Part shown: positions 58,838 to 64,000 of the stretch, piece by piece | How positions within the stretch are numbered: the stretch's first letter is position 1 | How the letters are laid out: the number at the start of each line of letters is the position of its first letter | Assembly (NCBI GenBank): GCA_910588025.1 | Contig: CAJUQG010000004.1 | Coordinates: forward strand, 15,489-79,488 | Direction: 5' to 3' | Origin: an uncultured Bacilli bacterium | Lineage (GTDB): Bacteria > Bacillota_I > Bacilli_A > RF39 > UBA660 | Length of the DNA stretch: 64,000 nt | Position numbers and translations under genes: made by a program | The notes under the pieces: generated by a model | Seen by the model: only the letters and a program-made list of their open reading frames with translations | Told to the model about the DNA's origin: nothing | Databases searched by the model: none

Positions 58838-60685
58838 ATGTGTGGTTTTGTTGGATTTATTGATGAAACAAAAAAGAAAGAAAAAAAAGAAATTATAAAA
58901 CAAATGGCCAAGCGAATTATTCATCGTGGACCAGATGGAGAAGGCTTTTATGTCGATGATAAAGTTGCGTTGGGTCACCGTAGATTATCCATTGTTGATT
59001 TATCTGGTGGTGCTCAACCAATGTATAATGAAGATAAAAGTTTAGTAATTGTTTTTAATGGAGAAATTTATAATTATGAACAATTAAAAGATGATTTGCA
59101 AAAAAAGGGTCATATTTTTGAAAGCGATTGTGATACTGAAGTAATTATTCATGGTTATGAAGAGTGGGGAATTGCTGAATTGCTCCAAAAATTAGTTGGT
59201 ATGTTTTCTTTTGTTATTTATGATAAAAAAGAAAATCAATTATGTGGAGCCAGAGATCATTTTGGAATCAAACCATTTTACTATTATAAAAATAAGAATG
59301 CTTTCTTTTTTGGGTCAGAAATAAAATCATTTTTAGAACATCCAAATTTTCAAAAAGAAGTTAATAAAAAGGCATTAAAAATGTATTTGATTTTTCAATA
59401 TTCCGTGCATGAAGAAACTTTTTTTAAAAATGTTTTTAAACTAAAGCCAGGACATTATTTTATTTGGCGTGATAATGAATTAGAAATTAAGCAATACTTT
59501 GAAGTGAAATATCATAAAAAAGATAATTCAAAAGAACAGATTACAAAAGAATTGTCAGAAATATTAGAGCAATCTGTAAAATATCATCAAACTACAAGCG
59601 ATGTTGAGGTGGGATCTTATTTATCAGGTGGAGTTGATTCTTCTTATGTTGTCAGTGTAGCGAAACCGGATAAAACATTTTCCGTAGGATTTGATGAAAA
59701 AGGCTTTGATGAATCGATGTACGCCAAGGAGTTGTCAGAAATTTTAGGAATAAATAATTATCGAAAAACGATAACTCCAGAGGAATTTTTTGATGCTCTC
59801 CCTTTAGTAGAATATTACACCGATGAACCAGAGGCTAACCTTTCAGCAGTTCCTTTGTATTATTTATCAAAATTAGCAAGTGAACAGGTAAAAGTTGTTT
59901 TATCTGGGGAAGGGTCGGATGAAATGTTTGGGGGATATAATGAATATTATGAGCCTACATTATTAAAAATTTATACCAGAATTCCTTTGTGTATTCGTAA
60001 ATTTATTCGGTTTTTAATAAAGCCTCTGCCTCATTTTCCTGGACAAAATACTTTAAGATTATATGGTCTTCCTTTTGATGAAAGATATATTGGTCATGGC
60101 ACTTTGATGGAAGAATGGGAAGCTAATGAAATCCTTTGTAATGAATTAAAAAGTAATGAGACAATAAGAGATACGCTTAAGCCTGTTTTAGATAAAATAA
60201 AAACTAGAGATACGTTAACAAAAAAAATGTATATCGATATGCATTTTTGGTTGCCACAAGATATATTATTAAAAGCAGATAAAATGACTATGGCTAACTC
60301 TTTGGAGCTAAGGGTACCACTATTAGACATTAATGTTTTTAACTATGCTAGTAGTATTCCGACAAAATATTTAGTTGAAAAAAAAGAAACTAAAAGTATT
60401 TTTCGTAAGATTGCTAATAATAAAATACCAGAAGAATGGTCAAAGAGACGAAAATTAGGTTTTCCAGTGCCGTTTTCGAAATGGATTCGTGAAGAAAAGT
60501 ATTACAAAAAAGTGAAAGAAATGTTTAATCAAAAATTTGTAAAAGAATTTTTTGATCAAGCGGTAATTGAGCAAATGTTAGAGGAGCATTATCACAACCA
60601 AAAAAATAATGGTCGAAAAATTTATAATATTTATAGCTTTTTGACATGGTATAAAGTATACTTTTTAGATGAAAAAAATGTATAA
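58838..60685 (+). CDS. asnB: Glutamine-hydrolysing asparagine synthetase, AsnB/AsnH type
   Basis: The 615-residue enzyme has a class II glutaminase domain with Cys2 (MCGFVGFID) and RGPDGEG, and a synthetase domain with the pyrophosphate loop SGGVDSS (about 265-271). Later motifs are LSGEGSDEMFGGY and ADKMTMANSLELRVPLLD. It could make free asparagine. Beside a D-Asp-ligase-like gene, amidation of D-Asp in the wall bridge (as AsnH does in lactococci) is also plausible. It starts 4 nt after the ligase gene. The tRNA operon promoter follows. Confidence 0.9.
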   Translation: MCGFVGFIDETKKKEKKEIIKQMAKRIIHRGPDGEGFYVDDKVALGHRRLSIVDLSGGAQPMYNEDKSLVIVFNGEIYNYEQLKDDLQKKGHIFESDCDTEVIIHGYEEWGIAELLQKLVGMFSFVIYDKKENQLCGARDHFGIKPFYYYKNKNAFFFGSEIKSFLEHPNFQKEVNKKALKMYLIFQYSVHEETFFKNVFKLKPGHYFIWRDNELEIKQYFEVKYHKKDNSKEQITKELSEILEQSVKYHQTTSDVEVGSYLSGGVDSSYVVSVAKPDKTFSVGFDEKGFDESMYAKELSEILGINNYRKTITPEEFFDALPLVEYYTDEPEANLSAVPLYYLSKLASEQVKVVLSGEGSDEMFGGYNEYYEPTLLKIYTRIPLCIRKFIRFLIKPLPHFPGQNTLRLYGLPFDERYIGHGTLMEEWEANEILCNELKSNETIRDTLKPVLDKIKTRDTLTKKMYIDMHFWLPQDILLKADKMTMANSLELRVPLLDINVFNYASSIPTKYLVEKKETKSIFRKIANNKIPEEWSKRRKLGFPVPFSKWIREEKYYKKVKEMFNQKFVKEFFDQAVIEQMLEEHYHNQKNNGRKIYNIYSFLTWYKVYFLDEKNV

Positions 60686-60720
60686 AAAAATGAAATATAC
60701 ATAAAATTTAGAAAACATTA

Positions 60721-60749
60721 TTGACATAAATCAACTATTCTGTTATAGT
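60721..60749 (+). promoter_or_regulatory. Promoter of the Val-Thr-Tyr-Gln-Lys tRNA operon
   Basis: TTGACA (60721-60726), a 17-bp spacer and TATAGT (60744-60749) stand 17 nt before tRNA-Val. Confidence 0.82.
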
Positions 60750-60766
60750 TGATTATGTCGAAAGAC

Positions 60767-60843
60767 GGGCGTTTAGCTCAGTTGGTTAGAGCATCTGCCT
60801 TACAAGCAGAGGGTCTGCGGTTCGAGTCCGTAAACGCCCACCA
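60767..60843 (+). tRNA. tRNA-Val (TAC)
   Basis: The gene has acceptor GGGCGTT/AACGCCC, anticodon TAC in CTTACAA and an encoded CCA. It is first of five. Confidence 0.95.
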
Positions 60844-60850
60844 TTTTTTT

Positions 60851-60926
60851 GCCGACATAGCGTAATTGGTAGCGCAACTGACTTGTAATCAGTAGGTTGG
60901 GAGTTCGATTCTCTCTGTCGGCACCA
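60851..60926 (+). tRNA. tRNA-Thr (TGT)
   Basis: The gene has acceptor GCCGACA/TGTCGGC, anticodon TGT in CTTGTAA and an encoded CCA. Confidence 0.95.
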
Positions 60927-60942
60927 TTCTTTATGTATATAT

Positions 60943-61026
60943 GGAGGGATAGCGAAGTGGTCAAACGCGGCAGACTGTAAATCTGTTCCTTCGGGTTCCA
61001 TGGTTCAAATCCATGTCCCTCCACCA
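60943..61026 (+). tRNA. tRNA-Tyr (GTA)
   Basis: The gene has acceptor GGAGGGA/TCCCTCC, a long variable arm, anticodon GTA in CTGTAAA and an encoded CCA. Confidence 0.95.
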
Positions 61027-61033
61027 TATAAAT

Positions 61034-61109
61034 TGCCTCGTAGCCAAGTGGTAAGGCACAGGACTTTGACTCCTGCATTCCGGTGGTTCGAACCCACCCG
61101 AGGCAGCCA
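61034..61109 (+). tRNA. tRNA-Gln (TTG)
   Basis: The gene has acceptor TGCCTCG/CGAGGCA, anticodon TTG in CTTTGAC and an encoded CCA. Confidence 0.95.
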
Positions 61110-61118
61110 TTCGTATTT

Positions 61119-61194
61119 GGTTCGTTAGCTCAGTCGGTAGAGCATTTGACTTTTAATCAAAGGGTCTTGGGTTCGAATCCCAAACGAGCCACCA
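61119..61194 (+). tRNA. tRNA-Lys (TTT)
   Basis: The gene has acceptor GGTTCGT with ACGAGCC, anticodon TTT in CTTTTAA and an encoded CCA. It is last of five. Confidence 0.95.
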
Positions 61195-61207
61195 TTAAAT
61201 TGTTAGG

Positions 61208-61234
61208 AAACATCGATAACTTCGATGTTTTTTT
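61208..61234 (+). terminator. Terminator of the Val-Lys tRNA operon
   Basis: AAACATCGA (61208-61216) pairs perfectly with TCGATGTTT (61222-61230), then T run. Confidence 0.88.
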
Positions 61235-61672
61235 CTTGTTTAGAAATTTATGGTAATTAATACAAAACTATATAAAATCATATAAAATTACACACGTAGC
61301 ATACAAGTAGCATACAAAATTAATCTTCTTGATACATAAATTTTATTCATTCATCACAAAGGTTTAATTTGAATTATGAAATAGTTGATATTTTTGCCTT
61401 TCGTTTATTATAATATGACCATTTTTTTCAGATGTTTGAAAAATAGTAAAGTCTGTTTTAGAAAAAAGAAAATAATGTGTCAAATAAGAAATGAAAAAAC
61501 AAGTAAATAAAAAAATCAATTCGACGTAACTCGACGTAAAAATGAAGAAAAGATAGCTATAATTATTTCCATGAGAAAGGAAGAAAAAAGTTATCTTTTT
61601 TTAGCGATTATCGGAAATTTAGTCTCCCGTGGTTAATAGATTTCGCAACTTAATTGATATACTTTTCTTAAG
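61235..61672. other. Non-coding stretch with two short tandem repeats
   Basis: No convincing gene is visible. GTAGCATACAA is repeated exactly in tandem at 61296-61306 and 61307-61317, and TCGACGTAA recurs at 61521-61529 and 61531-61539. A 21-codon ORF at 61571-61636 has no ribosome binding site. AAAAGATA (about 61549) can pair with TATCTTTT near 61593 across that ORF. The stretch lies after a tRNA operon and before small accessory genes, so it may be the scar of an insertion. Confidence 0.5.
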
Positions 61673-61681
61673 GTGGTTAAA

Positions 61682-61921
61682 GTGAAATTATCTAAGGCTG
61701 TATCTTTAAAAATATTATCAATTTGTGAAGAGAAAAATATTTCTGTAAATAAATTGGCAAGTATTTGTTGCTTGACACAAAGCACCGTTCAAAATTTAAT
61801 AGCAGGAAAATCGAAAAACCCTAAGATGCTTACCATCATACGTATATGTGAAGGTTTAGAAATTCCTTTACAAGATTTTTTTGACGATGAATTATTTCAA
61901 AGTATTGAAAGGGAAGATTAA
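61682..61921 (+). CDS. Small Xre/HTH_26-type regulator
   Basis: The 79-residue protein is a single helix-turn-helix: ISVNKLASICCLTQSTVQNLI with the recognition helix at QSTVQNLI, then a conserved IIRICEGLEIPLQDFF. Such small Xre proteins are typical of accessory regions. GTG 61682 fits the AAGGTGG ribosome binding site; a GTG three codons earlier lies inside it. TATACT (61658-61663) is a likely -10. It is followed directly by a 71-residue gene. Confidence 0.82.
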   Translation: MKLSKAVSLKILSICEEKNISVNKLASICCLTQSTVQNLIAGKSKNPKMLTIIRICEGLEIPLQDFFDDELFQSIERED

Positions 61922-62137
61922 ATGAAGTTTATAAAAGAAAAAGAGATAGAAATTGTTTTAGATGAAAATGATAAAGTAACCATATCCACAATGAAAGGAA
62001 ATACTAGAAAAGTTATTATCTCTTGTAATAACGGAGCCTTAGAAATTGATGAAATATCAGTTGAAAAAATTCATTTATTAAGTGAGGAAGAAGAAGCGAT
62101 TAAAGCCATGAAAGAATATAAAAAGAATAAAAAATAA
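61922..62137 (+). CDS. Small hypothetical protein, 71 residues
   Basis: The gene starts right after the Xre stop (TAAATG). The product has an N-terminal beta-rich half (EIEIVLDENDKVTISTMKG) and a charged C-terminal helix (EEEAIKAMKEYKKNKK). The unit with the Xre gene suggests a regulator and a partner or target protein. No family is recognised and there is no membrane segment. Confidence 0.6.
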   Translation: MKFIKEKEIEIVLDENDKVTISTMKGNTRKVIISCNNGALEIDEISVEKIHLLSEEEEAIKAMKEYKKNKK

Positions 62138-62140
62138 TAA

Positions 62141-62195
62141 TTGCAGAAAAAAATAATATAGTTTATAATATTACCGGAAAAAGAGGTAATATTAT
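62141..62195 (+). promoter_or_regulatory. Promoter with 11-bp perfect palindrome reaching the start codon
   Basis: TTGCAG (62141-62146), a 17-bp spacer and TATAAT (62164-62169) form the promoter. The perfect inverted repeat ATAATATTACC (62165-62175) and GGTAATATTAT (62185-62195) covers the -10 in its left arm. The right arm covers the GAGG ribosome binding site and the first two bases of the ATG. This looks like a repressor operator. Confidence 0.7.
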
Positions 62196-62745
62196 GAAAA
62201 AGGAGCAAGAAAAAAAATTATTTGTATGCTTATATATTATTATAATTATTTTAATAATAAATTCAATTTCATTATTAGTAATTGCATCAAAATTAAGTCC
62301 AAGTGACGAAAAAAATAACAGTAATGAAACGACATTAGATAATTCTACATATGATGTTAGTATGTTTACTTCTTTAACAGCTCAACAGGTAACCGAAAAA
62401 ATAAAAAGTGGTGACCAATTCGTATTATATATTGGCCGCGAAGGCTGTACCTTTTGTAAAAAAATATTACCAAATTTACAGAAAGCACAAACAAATTATA
62501 AATATACAACTGTTTATTTAGATATAGAAAAGGAATTACCATCAACTGCAGAATATAAAGAAATGGCTTCACTATTAAATATAAAGAAGACTGTGGATAA
62601 TGAAACAAAGGAATTTGGACAATTTCAATATACACCAATGATTGCAGTGATTGATTCAGGCAAAATGGTAGATGGAATGATTGGATATAATACATATGAG
62701 AATATAGTTTCTTTTTTAGAAAAGGCTGGAATAAAAAAGAAATAA
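62194..62745 (+). CDS. Membrane-anchored thioredoxin-like protein
   Basis: The 183-residue protein has an N-terminal membrane helix (about 9-32) and an outside thioredoxin-type domain. The redox motif CTFC is in YIGREGCTFCKKILP (about 86-89) and the cis-Pro region is FQYTPMIAVID. It resembles bacteriocin-transport accessory proteins of Gram-positives. No bacteriocin genes are seen nearby. It is expressed from a promoter with a large palindrome, and the Xre gene upstream is a candidate repressor. Confidence 0.8.
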   Translation: MKKEQEKKLFVCLYIIIIILIINSISLLVIASKLSPSDEKNNSNETTLDNSTYDVSMFTSLTAQQVTEKIKSGDQFVLYIGREGCTFCKKILPNLQKAQTNYKYTTVYLDIEKELPSTAEYKEMASLLNIKKTVDNETKEFGQFQYTPMIAVIDSGKMVDGMIGYNTYENIVSFLEKAGIKKK

Positions 62746-62802
62746 GAAAAACTCTTGAATTTTTAAAATGACTGTAATATAATGAAATTGCATTTCATTT
62801 TT

Positions 62803-62879
62803 GCACCCATAGCTCAATTGGATAGAGCGTTAGACTACGGATCTAAAGGTTAGGGGTTCGACTCCCTTTGGGTGCACCA
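62803..62879 (+). tRNA. tRNA-Arg (ACG)
   Basis: The gene has acceptor GCACCCA/TGGGTGC, anticodon ACG in CTACGGA (inosine-modified by TadA in bacteria) and an encoded CCA. A TATAAT at about 62776-62781 lies upstream. Confidence 0.95.
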
Positions 62880-62931
62880 TTATAAGTTTTGTAACACATT
62901 TGCAATGATTGTAGTATACTATTAGTGAAAC

Positions 62932-63008
62932 CGAGAAGTGGCTCAACTTGGTAGAGCACTTGGTTTGGGACCAAGGGGTTGCAGGTTCAAATCCTGTCTT
63001 CTCGACCA
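62932..63008 (+). tRNA. tRNA-Pro (TGG)
   Basis: The gene has acceptor CGAGAAG/CTTCTCG, anticodon TGG in TTTGGGA and an encoded CCA. TATACT (62915-62920) lies upstream. Confidence 0.95.
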
Positions 63009-63013
63009 TTTTT

Positions 63014-63046
63014 AAAAAAATATCTCCTATTTTAGGAGTTTTTTTA
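63014..63046 (+). terminator. Terminator of tRNA-Pro
   Basis: CTCCT (63024-63028) and AGGAG (63034-63038), extended by an A run and a T run, form the hairpin. Confidence 0.7.
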
Positions 63047-63078
63047 TTGTATTCGAAAAAATAATATAAAAAAATTAG

Positions 63079-63123
63079 AGGTCGAGCAGAACAGATTTTC
63101 TCCCACAACCCCTAAGGTCCAAA
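63079..63123 (-). pseudogene. Degenerate inverted copy of the tRNA-Pro 3' half
   Basis: Read on the minus strand, the stretch resembles tRNA-Pro from the anticodon loop to CC of the tail. By eye 31 of 44 positions agree without gaps, including AGGGGTTG, AAATC and CTCGACC. It lies 70 nt after the intact tRNA-Pro, in opposite orientation, and abuts the stop of the restriction gene. This fits a decayed attachment-site duplication, but the alignment has not been tested statistically. Confidence 0.45.
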
Positions 63124-63873
63124 TTATATCTCGTCAAAAAGTTTAGTTAAGTCATCTTCTCGGATTTCAAAAGTAGTACCACGATCATGAATATTTCCAA
63201 AACGTTCTTCATCTTTAAAATAAGAAATACGAAAAGTAACACGAATAATCCCTTCTTCAATTAACTTCAAAAATATTTCAAAGTCTTTCAATTGAAAAAA
63301 TTTGGCGTTTAAATAGCGAAAATAAATGGTTTTATTTATATACCATTTTTTTACTGGAATCAAAGCCACATAATTCATTTTATGTTCAAGTCTAGATTGC
63401 AATTGAGAAAATGACCAAGACATACTGTTATCGATCAATTGACAATGATAATCCAAAATGATAAGACGTAAAACTTGCTGTGAATAATCAACTTTTAATT
63501 GATAAGTTAAATTACCTCTCACAAATTTTTTACTATTCCCATACACAGCAATTTGAAATACCTTAAATTGTGGATTTTTTTTATCAGGATAACCTCCAAT
63601 TTTTAATAATCTACGAATTTCAAGTGGTTTATTATCAAAAGCCATTGAAAATAGACTAATATATGGCTCACTTCCTTCTATTTTTGTTTTCAGTTCTATA
63701 CCAGAATAATCTGGTAATATAAATTGATCTTCATCCTTATGTAATAACTTTTCTAAAGTAATACCAGCAGCACCAGTACCTTTGCTTTTACTAGGAATCC
63801 AATTTTTACATTGAATTTTATAGAGTTCTAATTTTAGTTCCTCTATAGAGTTATAAATATTTTTCGTTTTCAT
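63124..63873 (-). CDS. MvaI/BcnI-family restriction endonuclease
   Basis: The 249-residue protein fits the MvaI/BcnI group of type II restriction enzymes. GTGAAGITLEKLL (about 32-44) is the conserved N-terminal motif, and the catalytic PD-(D/E)xK site is PDYSGIELKTK (about 54-64). An FSMAF-type segment follows. MvaI cuts CCWGG and BcnI CCSGG; the target here is not known. No methyltransferase is in view; it may lie beyond the right edge or be absent. The ATG has no ribosome binding site and lies about 8 nt after a TATAGT, so the mRNA may be leaderless. Confidence 0.82.
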   Translation of the reverse strand: MKTKNIYNSIEELKLELYKIQCKNWIPSKSKGTGAAGITLEKLLHKDEDQFILPDYSGIELKTKIEGSEPYISLFSMAFDNKPLEIRRLLKIGGYPDKKNPQFKVFQIAVYGNSKKFVRGNLTYQLKVDYSQQVLRLIILDYHCQLIDNSMSWSFSQLQSRLEHKMNYVALIPVKKWYINKTIYFRYLNAKFFQLKDFEIFLKLIEEGIIRVTFRISYFKDEERFGNIHDRGTTFEIREDDLTKLFDEI

Positions 63874-63923
63874 GACTGCATACTATAAATCACTAATGAT
63901 AAAAAAAATGACGAATTTTCGTG

Positions 63924-63952
63924 AAAACATAAAAAAATGTTTTATTTTTTTT
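63924..63952. terminator. Terminator-like hairpin
   Basis: AAAACAT (63924-63930) pairs with ATGTTTT (63937-63943) with a T-rich tail on the plus strand. It may insulate the restriction gene. Confidence 0.5.
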
Positions 63953-63964
63953 CAGAGTGTAGAC

Positions 63965-63994
63965 AAACCCATAGATTTTTTCTATGGGTTTTCT
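63965..63994. terminator. Strong bidirectional hairpin at the right edge
   Basis: AAACCCATAGA (63965-63975) pairs perfectly with TCTATGGGTTT (63981-63991). It probably ends a gene beyond the window. Confidence 0.75.
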
Positions 63995-64000
63995 ATTAAT

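Noticed and set aside
60786..61078. Two minus-strand ORFs over the tRNA-Val to tRNA-Gln cluster
   Set aside because: They are antisense to intact tRNA genes and show no protein-family features.
61296..61317. CRISPR-like repeat
   Set aside because: Only two 11-bp units with no spacer and no cas genes; not a CRISPR array.
61571..61636. 21-codon ORF in the spacer before the Xre gene
   Set aside because: No ribosome binding site and low-complexity hydrophobic content; the same bases are explained by a loose hairpin.
62830..63108. 92-residue minus-strand ORF
   Set aside because: It is antisense to tRNA-Arg and tRNA-Pro; the apparent protein is translated tRNA.

Overview
The window is 64 kb of very AT-rich DNA, densely coded on both strands, with short leaders, ATGA/TAATG gene overlaps and TGA used as a stop. 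Protein families (YebC, DusB, YutD, YunB, AddAB, PadR/HAAS pairs, PduL, the TIGR03915/TIGR03916 pair), encoded CCA tails on all 14 tRNAs and sigma-A promoters with extended -10 boxes point to an uncultured, probably gut-associated member of the Bacilli, of the RF39/Erysipelotrichia-like kind. Peptidoglycan genes (alanine racemase, D-Asp ligase-like, lytic transglycosylase, polysaccharide deacetylase) indicate a walled cell. The taxonomic placement is inference.

Layout. 0-13.7 kb: secreted protein, ZIP transporter, patatin, YebC, a giant BadF-type activase, a two-component system followed by an 11-bp-spaced triple repeat and a small ORF, small multidrug export protein, a histidine-phosphatase homologue lacking its RHG motif, PduL, DusB and a YtaF/MntP-like protein. 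13.8-24.5 kb: tRNA-Asn, a secreted CAP-domain protein, MarR with an ABC exporter, a candidate terminator-ended ncRNA, PadR with a HAAS membrane protein, a free-standing ClpB-D1-like ATPase, a diaminopentanoate-dehydrogenase-like oxidoreductase and a deacetylase. 24.6-30.4 kb: tRNA-His followed by a structured spacer, a 32-codon ORF and an AIPR-family nuclease candidate, then a minus-strand operon of a radical SAM DNA-repair pair with a divergent chaperonin. 30.5-43.7 kb: competence-like MBL protein, TspO, AddB-AddA, Ppx/GppA-like protein, C26 amidase, Spx/ArsC-like protein, SDR, a PLP lyase and the 3' remnant of a surface-protein gene. 43.8-52.8 kb: DUF1292 protein, transglycosylase, two pseudouridine synthases, ferredoxin with a Cys/His tail, and a block with YunB, YutD, YutH-like and NifU/YutI-like members that recalls the Bacillus yun/yut region.

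52.8-64 kb: tRNA-Leu, a Ser-fMet-Asp-Phe tRNA operon, VanZ-RDD protein, UvrD-like helicase, an alr / D-Asp-ligase-like / asnB cluster that may build an amidated D-Asp cross-bridge, a Val-Thr-Tyr-Gln-Lys tRNA operon, a small accessory stretch (Xre regulator, small protein, membrane thioredoxin-like protein under a palindromic promoter), tRNA-Arg, tRNA-Pro, a degenerate inverted copy of the tRNA-Pro 3' half, and an orphan MvaI/BcnI-type restriction endonuclease.

The most promising places for something undescribed are the AIPR locus after tRNA-His, the radical SAM / repair / chaperonin operon, the candidate ncRNA at 18.8 kb, the triple-repeat promoter after the histidine kinase, and the restriction gene next to the tRNA-Pro remnant. 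There is no rRNA operon, CRISPR array, integrase or transposase in the window.
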